Virus record (IMG/VR): IMGVR_UViG_3300015262_000007
Location: 1 to 42,975 of that record
From: a virus
Reading direction: 5' to 3' (one strand)
DNA length: 42,975 nt
In this document: positions 16,781 to 24,960 of the stretch, piece after piece
Layout: every line of letters begins with the position of its first letter
How positions within the stretch are numbered: position 1 is the stretch's first letter
Notes under the pieces: generated by a model
What the model was told of the DNA's origin: nothing
The model's database searches: none
What the model saw: only the letters and a program-made list of their open reading frames with translations
Program-made: the position numbers and the translations under genes

Positions 16781-17598
16781 GCTCGGGTCGCCAATGCGGT
16801 GTAGTAAAACGGTGCATCATGGGTTGCTACGTCAAACGCAAGCTGCGTGATCACGTAGTCACCATTGGCTGCCGGGTTGATCTGCGACACAAGCCGCAGG
16901 GCACCACCGAGGACCGTATCTGCATCAATGAGGAAGGTCACTTTTAGGCCCTTCTCCGTTGGCTTGGGTACACCTACCATCCCGGTGTTTTTATTCAGGA
17001 TGCGGATGCGACCAGTGAGCGGCATTTTTGCGTCTTTGACAACCAGCTTGCCGTCATCAATGTAGGCGCTGACTCCGCCCGCCTGTTGCAACAGCTCAAC
17101 CTGTTTAAGCTCAGGGCCGCTGTGCGTGTAGTTGCCGATATTCTTGTCTTGTGCCTGGAAGTCGAGCGTTACGCCGATGTCATCGGCAATTGACTTGGCT
17201 ATTGCACTTAGCTTGCTCTGAGCCCCTGCGGACTTCGCAGAGAGCTTGCCCTTACTCGCGTTGGCAGTCTTCGCGGTGATGGTGAGTTCGATGTCTGGCG
17301 GTATGCTAGGCTCAGCCGCAGTGATGTCCCCAACGAATATGCGAGTTAACCCCGTGGACACCCTACCAACCTCAAGGATTAGCCGCTTGGGGGTCGGGTT
17401 GCTGTTGAATGGGCTCGCCTCGGTCACCAGAAAGTCACGGGTCTGACGCTTGAGGTTGGTGATGGTCACGGTGCAATCATTCTGCTCGGGGTTGGCGTAC
17501 TTCGTGCCGGTCGCTTTGACCTTCAAACCCTCGTACCAGTTGATGCGCCCGCTCACCTCAATTCCGACGCGCACCCGGCGCAAGTCAACAGCCCCCAT
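16777..17598 (-). CDS. Baseplate hub protein
   Basis: The 273-residue protein fits the hub family (gp44/gpD-like) in order and sequence. It has an early TVTITNLKRQTRDFL, FVGDITAAEP, a middle SAIAKSIADDIGVTL helix and GRIRILNKNTGMVGVP. It forms the trimeric hub between tube and spike. ATG 17598 has GGAGG 7 nt upstream; an in-frame TTG at 17604 overlaps the previous stop. Confidence 0.85.
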   Translation of the reverse strand: MGAVDLRRVRVGIEVSGRINWYEGLKVKATGTKYANPEQNDCTVTITNLKRQTRDFLVTEASPFNSNPTPKRLILEVGRVSTGLTRIFVGDITAAEPSIPPDIELTITAKTANASKGKLSAKSAGAQSKLSAIAKSIADDIGVTLDFQAQDKNIGNYTHSGPELKQVELLQQAGGVSAYIDDGKLVVKDAKMPLTGRIRILNKNTGMVGVPKPTEKGLKVTFLIDADTVLGGALRLVSQINPAANGDYVITQLAFDVATHDAPFYYTALATRA

Positions 17599-17600
17599 TT

Positions 17601-17897
17601 TCAAACCTCCCCAAAGCTCATGTAAATAAATTGCTGATCGACGCCAAAGCGGTCGTAATAGGGTAACTCATCGCCCTCGGTAAGAATCCAAAAGTTACCC
17701 GACCCCTGCATATGCTTGTACGGGATGAGCGGTGAGCCCGCAACAATGCGCTGGCCCGACAAAAGTAGCACGTCATTCAGCACCAGGGTGCAACACATCA
17801 CCCCATTGCATTCCTTGATTGTGATGTCCCAACGGTTGCCGTCTAGCGTTACCGACAGCTCTTGGTTTGGGATAGAGTCAAGCGAGATAGTTCTCAT
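17601..17897 (-). CDS. Baseplate plug-like protein (Pam3 gp18-like)
   Basis: The 98-residue protein is beta-rich, with LDSIPNQELSVTLDGNRWDI at the start and GSPLIPYKHMQGSGNFW later. This resembles the small plug protein encoded between the Dit-like and hub proteins in Pam3/XM1-type contractile tails. The assignment rests on pattern memory and gene order. Confidence 0.72.
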   Translation of the reverse strand: MRTISLDSIPNQELSVTLDGNRWDITIKECNGVMCCTLVLNDVLLLSGQRIVAGSPLIPYKHMQGSGNFWILTEGDELPYYDRFGVDQQFIYMSFGEV

Positions 17898-18454
17898 CTG
17901 TTGTATAACCCCGCCAGTACCGAACCTTTGCGTTTGGTTGGTGCGTTGCTTTCGGTGGTCTGTACCTGGCCTTTCTTAACGGTGCTCGCCTGCGACTTGT
18001 TGCCGTTCGGGCCACCAACTTTGCTCGGTGGTAATGCGCCGTACTCAGGTTTGATGGTGTCGAAAACCCGCATCTTGATTTGCACAACAGTGCTGTTGCC
18101 CTGCTCGGCGTTTTCATCGTGCGGCATTTCGTAAATCAGCATGCTCGAATAGGTGTCAACCTTGGTCTGCACCACCAAACTTTGCTGAGTTTTCCACGCT
18201 CGCTTGAAGGCTGCGTAGACGTTGCGCATGTCCTCGGTGAGCAAGAACGGGATGTCTATTTCAATCGGCAAATAGACGATATGGTCTGACTTCTCGCTGC
18301 CGTCCTCAGCCGTAAAACTGAGGATTTTGGAAAGCTCCCGCACCGTAACCTGCATCGGTGCCGCAAGCGGGAACAACTGAGCCAAATTATCAGCGTCAAG
18401 AATCGCGATCATGTCCTGACTCAGCGAGTTGACGTTTGTGTCAGTTGACGCCAT
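17894..18454 (-). CDS. Dit-like baseplate adaptor
   Basis: The 186-residue protein has a beta-rich N-terminal domain (about 10-135) with DHIVYLPIEIDIPFLLTEDM and a Gly/Lys/Ser-rich disordered tail. Position after the tape measure and before the plug and hub matches the Dit-like/LysM-type protein that joins tube to hub in simple contractile tails. The start overlaps the tape measure stop. Confidence 0.72.
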   Translation of the reverse strand: MASTDTNVNSLSQDMIAILDADNLAQLFPLAAPMQVTVRELSKILSFTAEDGSEKSDHIVYLPIEIDIPFLLTEDMRNVYAAFKRAWKTQQSLVVQTKVDTYSSMLIYEMPHDENAEQGNSTVVQIKMRVFDTIKPEYGALPPSKVGGPNGNKSQASTVKKGQVQTTESNAPTKRKGSVLAGLYNR

Positions 18455-20028
18455 TAGCGCGCCCTCCCGTTGGCCGAACTTTCCTGCATTGATTTGAGCT
18501 GCTTATCAAGGGCACCTGTCGATTCCTTAGCGATACCGTCAGCGTCCTTGGCTTGCGGTGCATTTACGGTGATTTCACCAACGCTCAAGTTATTCTCAAC
18601 CTTGCTGTTGCTATTGGCGTTGGTGATTGCGCTGCTTGTTGTCGAATTGAGCGGGCTGGCAGCGGCAGCGGCCAACTGTTGCTGACCCATACGCACAGTG
18701 TCGTTACCTGGGATGTCGCTTGCGTCCTGGCCGCTACCACTCGGGCGCGCACGACCTACCTGCTCTTTCGGGCCTGCATTTTTACCGTCTTCCCCGTCCT
18801 CACCCTCGCTACCAATACCGAAGAACTCAGCCACCGTGGACACCCCGGCAGCGATCTGCTTAACGCCACGCATGATGAAATCAATCATCTGTTGGAAGCC
18901 GACAGTGATTGCCCGCCAAACGTCGCTTGCCATCTGACCGAGGAACTTGAAGGCTATTGCAATGCCGTCAACCAGTGCTTTGACGACGGGGTACTTTTCG
19001 ACCATCTGACCAATGAACGAATCATTACCATCAATGAAGTTCATGATGTCGTCATAGATCAGCGCGAAGGCAGCAGCAGCAAGCGCGATGGCCGCACCAA
19101 TAGCAATGATTGGCCAGGTTGCAGCCAAGGTCGCAGCAGCAGCAGCAAGCATTGGCGGGACATACATCACCGCAACCACTGACCCGATAGCGATAAAGAA
19201 GCCCGCCACTAAATCCTTGTGGTCTTCCAGCCAATCGAAACCAACAACCAAGGCGTCAATGACCTTGGTGAAGTAGGGCATCAAGCTTGTGCTGATGCTC
19301 AAGCCCGCCCGCTCAAAGCCAGCGCTTAATTCGTTCCATGCCGACTTGAACTTTAGCGCCTGCTCGGCGTTCTCCTTGGTGACCACACCTTGCTCTTTCT
19401 GCTTGGCAAGCAGCCGCTCAAGTTCTGTGCGCCCCTTCAACAGCATTTCAACGGTGCGGTTGTCGGTGATGCCAAGCTCTTTGATTTTAAAAACGGCTTC
19501 GTTCTTTGGCAGCTTCTCGACGGCAGCAGCCAAGTCGAGCATGCCAGCTACTGCACCCTTTGCGTTCCCGTCTGTACCCTTGAGCCCTACGTTGAGAGCC
19601 TTGAACGCCTTAGCGGCGCCGGACTCGGCGTCACTCATTGCCTCGCCCATTTTCTCAGCAAGGTCCGTGAGCGAGTCGCGTGCCCCTTGGGCGTCACCAC
19701 CCGCAGCCTCAGCCGCTTTACCGAAGGCGTCAACGTTCTCAATCGTTTCACCCAACGCGTCTGACGTCTGCTGCAAGGCGACGATCATGTTGGCAGACTC
19801 AAACACCCCGCCTATGCTCGCCTTCGCAGCCAGGAAGCCAGTCAGCGCGCCAGCAGCCCCAGTGATAAAGCCGGCCATGGATGAGCCAGTTTTGGCTGCA
19901 ACTTCATCGGTTGCTTTGAGTTTGTGAATAAGGGCATCGGCTGACAGGGTTGCCTTTTTATTGCCGTCATCAACCGACTTGGTGTCGGATTGAAAGACCG
20001 TGACCCAGGTGTCGAGAATACCGCCCAT
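18454..20028 (-). CDS. Tape measure protein
   Basis: The 524-residue protein has long Ala-rich helices in its N-terminal half, a strongly hydrophobic segment (about 265-335) including FFIAIGSVVAVMYVPPML, and a C-terminal Gly/Ser/Asn-rich region. Its short length predicts a short tail, as tape measure length sets tail length. The ATG overlaps the TAA of the -1 frame of the upstream chaperone (TAATG), which supports the frameshift call. Confidence 0.88.
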   Translation of the reverse strand: MGGILDTWVTVFQSDTKSVDDGNKKATLSADALIHKLKATDEVAAKTGSSMAGFITGAAGALTGFLAAKASIGGVFESANMIVALQQTSDALGETIENVDAFGKAAEAAGGDAQGARDSLTDLAEKMGEAMSDAESGAAKAFKALNVGLKGTDGNAKGAVAGMLDLAAAVEKLPKNEAVFKIKELGITDNRTVEMLLKGRTELERLLAKQKEQGVVTKENAEQALKFKSAWNELSAGFERAGLSISTSLMPYFTKVIDALVVGFDWLEDHKDLVAGFFIAIGSVVAVMYVPPMLAAAAATLAATWPIIAIGAAIALAAAAFALIYDDIMNFIDGNDSFIGQMVEKYPVVKALVDGIAIAFKFLGQMASDVWRAITVGFQQMIDFIMRGVKQIAAGVSTVAEFFGIGSEGEDGEDGKNAGPKEQVGRARPSGSGQDASDIPGNDTVRMGQQQLAAAAASPLNSTTSSAITNANSNSKVENNLSVGEITVNAPQAKDADGIAKESTGALDKQLKSMQESSANGRAR

Positions 20029-20587
20029 TACTTGCCTCGCTCTCTTGCGTACTCAGCCGCTCGGTACTCGTTATAGCGATTGACCTGCACCATTTCCCAC
20101 AGGTCAAACGCTTCCTCCATGTCTATCGAGGTTTTGAGGTCGGTGAAGCTGACAGATCCCGCGTGCCCGGTGAGGATGCACGCAATGAATCCGTCACTGT
20201 TTGGATAAGCAACGGTAGGTGCTTGGCAATCAATCCGCTTAAGAAAGTCGAGAGATCGCCTTGACCGAAAAAACTGGTGTTGTATTGCAACATGGCGTAC
20301 TCGATGCGCAACAGTTGCTCGCCGTCAACCACGTGGTTATTGATCAGCGCTTTGTTGACCAACGCAAGCTCTTGACCATTATCAAGCCGAACCGCGACGT
20401 GCCGCATGAGCAACTGCATCACCTCCTCAGAGACGTTGTATTCCCCGAGTTTCGGAATGTTGCTCACTGGGTATTTCGCCATCACTTCCCGCATTGGGAT
20501 TGCGGGAATCTTTGAAATGATGAACGTTTTCACGTCACCATCAGAGTCCTTGATTTCAACATCCTTCGGCTTGATTAGGTCAGACAT
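20028..20587 (-). CDS. Tail assembly chaperone, -1 frameshift fusion product
   Basis: Translation starts at 20587 and slips back one base on T-TTT-TTC at 20273-20267, after codon 107. The shifted frame stays open for 79 codons and stops at 20030-20028, overlapping the tape measure start. The 186-residue fusion replaces the basic tail of the 154-residue form with a sequence including SDGFIACILTGHAGSV and MEEAFDLWEMVQVNRYNEY. This is the G/GT strategy used to make two chaperone forms at a fixed ratio. The slippery site is canonical and in the correct frame. Confidence 0.85.
20123..20587 (-). CDS. Tail assembly chaperone, unshifted form
   Basis: The 154-residue product lies between tube and tape measure genes, the invariant place of the gpG/gpE-type chaperones that load the tape measure for tube assembly. 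It begins MSDLIKPKDVEIKDSDGD, with KTFIISKIPAIPMREVM later. The last 47 codons overlap the -1 frame coding region. Confidence 0.82.
   Translation of the reverse strand: MSDLIKPKDVEIKDSDGDVKTFIISKIPAIPMREVMAKYPVSNIPKLGEYNVSEEVMQLLMRHVAVRLDNGQELALVNKALINNHVVDGEQLLRIEYAMLQYNTSFFGQGDLSTFLSGLIAKHLPLLIQTVTDSLRASSPGTRDLSASPTSKPR
20267..20273 (-). promoter_or_regulatory. Programmed -1 frameshift slippery heptamer
   Basis: On the coding strand the heptamer TTTTTTC is read as (AG)T TTT TTC in frame 0, an exact X-XXY-YYZ site. The -1 frame after it is open for 79 codons and ends in TAATG at the tape measure start. Confidence 0.85.
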
Positions 20588-20589
20588 TG

Positions 20590-21051
20590 TTAGTTCCCCG
20601 TTGGCTTGGTTGTTGCGATGTTTTCAAATGTGAAGCTATACACGCTGTCTTTGTAACGACCGGCAGACGTGGCTGAGCGACCAGGCATGTACGCGCCGCA
20701 GTGACCGCCTGAGAGCGTCACAGTACCGCCGTCAGGGTAGTTGCCGATAAACGACACTTCGTCACGTGCAACGCGCTTACCCTTGGCCGCACGGTTGGCG
20801 TCAAAGAGGTATTGCAACGCAATGTCATCCTCGCTGCCAGGTACAACCGCAACCTTGATTGGGATGGGCTTAGGTGCCGACCAGTGCACCAAGGTGCCGT
20901 TGGCGGTCATTGCGCTGTCAGCAATTTGCACCTCGGGAATGTCGAGCGGGTCAGTACCATCAGCAATCTCGCTTACGGTAACCCCGTTCGGGTAGGTGTT
21001 GCTCCCAACGACGCGAAAGCTAATACCCGTCGAACTGATATCTAGCGGCAT
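20590..21051 (-). CDS. Tail tube protein
   Basis: The 153-residue, beta-rich protein directly follows the sheath gene. It includes NGVTVSEIADGTDPLDIPEV and YSFTFENIATT. Size, order and fold pattern fit the inner tube subunit of contractile tails. It would be made at high level, and the gene precedes the chaperone as in most myoviruses. Confidence 0.82.
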   Translation of the reverse strand: MPLDISSTGISFRVVGSNTYPNGVTVSEIADGTDPLDIPEVQIADSAMTANGTLVHWSAPKPIPIKVAVVPGSEDDIALQYLFDANRAAKGKRVARDEVSFIGNYPDGGTVTLSGGHCGAYMPGRSATSAGRYKDSVYSFTFENIATTKPTGN

Positions 21052-21066
21052 AATTAACGCTCCAAG

Positions 21067-22590
21067 TTATACGAGGTTGTGCGAGCCTTCAATTTTGCGC
21101 ACGACATCATTTTTCGAATAGACGAGAGTGTACACGGCTTTGTATTCCGTGGTGTTGCTCGGGCCAGTGTACGGAACAATCACAACGTCAGCCCAATAGC
21201 CGTTGGTTTGCACGTCGCGCCAGGCGTCAGTGTCGCCAGTGATCTGCGTTACTGCGATCTGTTGCAGTGCGGTGAACGGCTTGCCGATGCTGATAACACC
21301 GTTGCGTTTTGCTTGAATCACGCGACCCAGCAGCAGGCCCATGACCACCCCGCGCCCTGCGTCATCCGCGCCAATTTGAGCAAGGGAAAGTTGACCGCTA
21401 AGGAAGTCAGCTTGCAGCGAGGATTTCAACCACTGCTCATTGAAATGGACGTTCATGTCCAGCGGCGCAGTGGCACCACCAAGCAGATAACCGCGCTGGA
21501 AGAACGCAAGCTTTTGACCGGCGTTCGACGTGGTGCCGTAGTAGTTCACACGCAAGGCGTCCATTGCGTTCGCGGTGGTGTCATCGCTTACATCGTTTTC
21601 ATTGGCAAACGGGCCTTGACGATACATCACGTTGACCACGCAGTTGGTGCGGGCATAGTCAATCGCAGCGCCGATGGCTGCTGGTAGCGATTCCTTGTAC
21701 TCACCTGCCAGGCCGTTGAGAATCAAACCGGTCGATGCGTATTGCGACAACTGCGCGTACACCTGCGCCGCGTTGGCCAGGGTGACTTGATAGTAGAACT
21801 GATATTTGATGTTCAAGCCGGCGTTGTACAGCGCCACGGCTTCGGCTTGGTCAACAGTTACAGCACCCGCAGCAGCGTACGAGAACGAGCCAAACGAGTC
21901 AGTCACTTGCTCAGCAATTTGCAACGCCTGCACCGGTTGCTGTGGGGCTGCACCAGGCGAGAAGATAGACAGCGCAGCGCGCCAGCCAAGCAGCGTGCCG
22001 ACGTCGCCAGTGACAGCAACGCCAAGAGCTACAGGCGCAACACCAGTTGCACCACCGACCAGATTGAACGCACTTGCAACGGCGTCATAGGTAACGGTTG
22101 CAGTTGCCCAAACAGGCGCAACGTTCGCGGCACGGATAGCGGTTTGCAGGATGCTCGCAACATCGGCCAGGGTCAGCGCCGTGGAAAAGTTCAAGCCGGC
22201 CAGGGACACCGAAACCGCGCCGAGGGTCAGCGGTAAAGTGCCCGCAGTGATAGCGGTGAAGCTTGCGAGAACCGGGTTGGTCTTGGCACCGAAAACACGC
22301 GGCTCGCGAGCAACGTCAACATAGGCTGCGAATCGCAGTTCCTTTGCCTTGCTTGCAGGCGGTGGCGAGATATAAGCCGCGTACTGCGCAGCGAACTCAG
22401 CATCCGGGGAAGAGCTACCGAACAGAGCAGCAGCAAGAGCACCGATGTCATCGCTCAGGGTTACCACGCTGCCTGCTGGGACTTTCGGGTCAGTGGTGAA
22501 ACGAAGCCCGCAGCGCGACCGCTCAGCGACTACCTGAGCGCCGACAACCCCGGACGTGATTGGAACGTAGCGGTTAATGCTAATAGGCAT
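21067..22590 (-). CDS. Contractile tail sheath protein (DUF3383)
   Basis: The 507-residue protein starts with NRYVPITSGVVGAQVVAERS and ends with a conserved region YTLVYSKNDVVRKIEGSHNLV-like (VYSKNDVVRKIEGSH), features of DUF3383 sheath proteins. The centre is variable and Ala-rich. It polymerises around the tube and contracts on infection, which establishes myovirus morphology. Confidence 0.92.
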   Translation of the reverse strand: MPISINRYVPITSGVVGAQVVAERSRCGLRFTTDPKVPAGSVVTLSDDIGALAAALFGSSSPDAEFAAQYAAYISPPPASKAKELRFAAYVDVAREPRVFGAKTNPVLASFTAITAGTLPLTLGAVSVSLAGLNFSTALTLADVASILQTAIRAANVAPVWATATVTYDAVASAFNLVGGATGVAPVALGVAVTGDVGTLLGWRAALSIFSPGAAPQQPVQALQIAEQVTDSFGSFSYAAAGAVTVDQAEAVALYNAGLNIKYQFYYQVTLANAAQVYAQLSQYASTGLILNGLAGEYKESLPAAIGAAIDYARTNCVVNVMYRQGPFANENDVSDDTTANAMDALRVNYYGTTSNAGQKLAFFQRGYLLGGATAPLDMNVHFNEQWLKSSLQADFLSGQLSLAQIGADDAGRGVVMGLLLGRVIQAKRNGVISIGKPFTALQQIAVTQITGDTDAWRDVQTNGYWADVVIVPYTGPSNTTEYKAVYTLVYSKNDVVRKIEGSHNLV

Positions 22591-22600
22591 GGTGGCCCCT

Positions 22601-23140
22601 TTATACTCGGTGGATTGCGATATCTGCGGTTTCGATTATCGCAGACTTTTGGATTATGGAACGTCGGTAGCTCATAGTAAATTCAAACATCGGCCCAGCT
22701 TCAAACTGTGCACGGTCATTGACTACAAAGTTAGGCTTAGTTGACGGTATCTTTTCAATCCCCATGTTGTTCGCTTTGAGCGCTTTGATGAACGGCGGTG
22801 ACTTCAGCAGCATCAACGCCAACTTGACGACATCCCCCGCACGCAGCGCGGTAAGGTCGGTTTTGTTGACCGGTGCGAACCCCTGCACCTGATAGGTGAT
22901 GCGCATCCGCTGCGTTGACGTATCGACCGTTTGCCCTGTGCCAATGTCGTGCGTTGTGTTGTAACCCTGCGCACCGTGCGGGTCATCAGCAATCTCAACG
23001 AAGTACAACACCGGACCATCTAGGCGCCCTTGGTTGTCGGTTTGAAAACTGGATACAACCTTGACCTCAGGGTGCCCTTGCTCGGTCAGCATTGCCAACA
23101 TCTGCGCCCGAAAGAACTCTGCAATTTCGTTATTGTTCAT
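22601..23140 (-). CDS. Tail terminator / neck gp12-like protein
   Basis: The 179-residue protein contains FRAQMLAMLTEQGHPEVKV, RITYQVQGF and a C-terminal MFEFTMSYRRS. This resembles the neck/terminator family that caps the tail before head joining. It lies directly before the sheath gene, as expected. Confidence 0.72.
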   Translation of the reverse strand: MNNNEIAEFFRAQMLAMLTEQGHPEVKVVSSFQTDNQGRLDGPVLYFVEIADDPHGAQGYNTTHDIGTGQTVDTSTQRMRITYQVQGFAPVNKTDLTALRAGDVVKLALMLLKSPPFIKALKANNMGIEKIPSTKPNFVVNDRAQFEAGPMFEFTMSYRRSIIQKSAIIETADIAIHRV

Positions 23141-23514
23141 CAGTCCGCAACCCCAATGTCAACAAACATGGCTGACTGCCAACCATCTACGTCGTTCCAC
23201 GGAACATCCGATACCGTGCTGTACTTGCGCCCGTTGCGCTCGCACAGGTCAGGCGACTCACCTCGGTTGATAGAGTTGATTTGCTCAGTGGTGTAGAACA
23301 TGAAGTATTTCTTTGTCAGGTCGAGCCCTAGCGATTCATATTTTGTTTGGTCCACCGGCTGCCATGAGCCCTCAACAGGCACCTGCGCGGCATACGTGGT
23401 CACCCATTCACCAATAGCGTTCTCCACGCGGGCTGTGGCTCGGCTCAGTGCGATCTGCTGGGGTGTGATGACCGTGAGCGCGATGGATAAAAGGTTGCTG
23501 CCGGGTACGCTCAT
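23140..23514 (-). CDS. Neck / head-tail joining protein
   Basis: The 124-residue protein lies between the gp10-like and terminator genes. It contains VEGSWQPVDQTKYESLGLDL and KYFMFYT, a pattern shared with small neck proteins of this tail type. I cannot name the family with certainty; position makes a structural role likely. The start overlaps the upstream gene. Confidence 0.65.
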   Translation of the reverse strand: MSVPGSNLLSIALTVITPQQIALSRATARVENAIGEWVTTYAAQVPVEGSWQPVDQTKYESLGLDLTKKYFMFYTTEQINSINRGESPDLCERNGRKYSTVSDVPWNDVDGWQSAMFVDIGVAD

Positions 23515-24011
23515 AGCGCTGCATCCTTAGCTGTGGTCTGGTTGGTCAAACTGGTCTGCATATAGCCAGTGTCATGCAACGGGTCTTTGTTCACTTCCTC
23601 AACGCTGAGCCCCCGCTTCCTTGCCCGAGCTGCAACAGTTGAGTCTGCGAGCTTTTCGAACTCGGCGGTTGCCAGGGTCTTGCGAATGTCGCCGGCTATC
23701 TGCAACCCAACAAGGTCGTACATGTTGGTCGCGGTGTGCTTGCCGTCCATCACTGACTTCGAACCCTTGGCTATGAGAACGCTCCACCCCTTCTGTTTCT
23801 CGGTCTGCGTTGCGCGCACAAAGGAACGCGGGGGTTGCCCGTTCTCAGGGTTACCAAACTCAGCAATGACCGCAGCGTATGCAACCGGTACGTTACTGTC
23901 AGGGTATTTGGCAGTCGAGAACCAGCCAACCGCAGCTTGCTTGCTTTGAAGCTCGGCAAGTCGCTTGGCCAGCACCTGGCGCCCAACCCCCGCCCCTCTG
24001 CTAACGATCAC
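23511..24011 (-). CDS. Neck protein, HK97 gp10-like
   Basis: The 166-residue protein has VAYAAVIAEFGNPENGQPPR followed by SFVRATQTEKQKGW. The EFG...PPRSF pattern is typical of gp10-like tail completion proteins. The C-terminal part has AARARKRGLS and a conserved LHDTGYMQTSL. The GTG start overlaps the upstream stop (GTGA). Confidence 0.78.
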   Translation of the reverse strand: MIVSRGAGVGRQVLAKRLAELQSKQAAVGWFSTAKYPDSNVPVAYAAVIAEFGNPENGQPPRSFVRATQTEKQKGWSVLIAKGSKSVMDGKHTATNMYDLVGLQIAGDIRKTLATAEFEKLADSTVAARARKRGLSVEEVNKDPLHDTGYMQTSLTNQTTAKDAAL

Positions 24012-24466
24012 CGTAAGCGCATCCGACCACGAGGAACACCGAAGACACCCCGGAACGCCAAGCCCTCAGGTGCGCCCCCAACGATGCCACCGCCCCGCGA
24101 CAGAATACGCAGTAGGGCCAACAGTTGCTTGCCGTATGGCGTGGTGTTAAGCCAGTAGGCCCAGGCGCTCTTGCTCTCAGGCGGCACCAGGCTCACCGAT
24201 ACCTTGTCGATAGTGGCCCCGGCAACCGGCGCGGTGCTGGTGTTGCCCGCAACGATGAGCTGATTGAGCCACGCAAGGTGAGCGGTCATCAAGTCGAGGG
24301 CGAGTTGCAGTTGCGCCCCGCTCATGCCGCCCCAATCGCTTGGGAAAATGTACGCGGTCGCCATAGTAAAATACCCCGACAGTTGCCCATCGGGGTATTT
24401 GGTTGTGCTCGTGAACGCTGGGAACTGTTCGCGAAAGGCGACCGAGTTAAAAGTATGCTCGGCCAT
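24008..24466 (-). CDS. Head-tail adaptor (DUF4054-like)
   Basis: The 152-residue protein has FREQFPAFTSTTKYPDGQL, an AYIFPSDWGGMSG segment and a helix LALDLMTAHLAWL, all typical of DUF4054 adaptors that sit on the portal. A perfect 11-bp hairpin (24367-24398 region) is embedded in the codons for KYPDGQLSGYF. Confidence 0.8.
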   Translation of the reverse strand: MAEHTFNSVAFREQFPAFTSTTKYPDGQLSGYFTMATAYIFPSDWGGMSGAQLQLALDLMTAHLAWLNQLIVAGNTSTAPVAGATIDKVSVSLVPPESKSAWAYWLNTTPYGKQLLALLRILSRGGGIVGGAPEGLAFRGVFGVPRGRMRLR

Positions 24467-24477
24467 GGTGTCTCACC

Positions 24478-24900
24478 TTATTTGCGGTTGCGGCGTGGTG
24501 TGCCAGTTGGTGGCGGGGTATCAAGCTGCACAGTGTTGACCACGGTGGGGGCTTTCAAGCCCTCGGCCAAATAGTCCTGCTCAACGTCAGGCGCCGAGTC
24601 GTCGCGGCCTTCCATGTCGCTTGCAGCCAGATCAGCGTCACGAATGTCCTTAACACTATCAATGGTGATGAATCCGCCTTTCTTGTGGAACTTGAACACC
24701 GCGTCATTTTCGAGAAACGCCAGCTCATCGTCAGTTACCTGAGTGCCGACGCCACGCGGGGTGATGATGGTCTTGCGGTGAGCGACGTTCGCACCACCAT
24801 TGATGGTGACGGATTTACCGGCAACGCTCAGGCCACCGGGTGAAGTTTTCCATTCGGTGTAAGTCACTGCACCGGTCATGGTCGAAAAAATCAATGGCAT
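24478..24900 (-). CDS. Hypothetical virion protein
   Basis: The 140-residue protein lies between the capsid and adaptor genes. It has a beta-rich first half with VTYTEWKTSPGGLSVAGKSV and a charged, Pro-rich C terminus ending in basic residues. It might be a head completion or decoration protein, but I do not recognise a family. I chose ATG 24900 with AAGGG upstream; the TTG at 24945 is less likely. Confidence 0.65.
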   Translation of the reverse strand: MPLIFSTMTGAVTYTEWKTSPGGLSVAGKSVTINGGANVAHRKTIITPRGVGTQVTDDELAFLENDAVFKFHKKGGFITIDSVKDIRDADLAASDMEGRDDSAPDVEQDYLAEGLKAPTVVNTVQLDTPPPTGTPRRNRK

Positions 24901-24960
24901 GTCAAAGCCCTTCTGTTGTTTGGATAAGGGCGCCCAACATAGCACGCCCTTGACGGTTTG

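Noticed and set aside
19289-19927. Rightward open frame opposite the tape measure gene
   Set aside because: Ala/Ser-rich low complexity on the wrong strand of a late operon, with no promoter or ribosome site.
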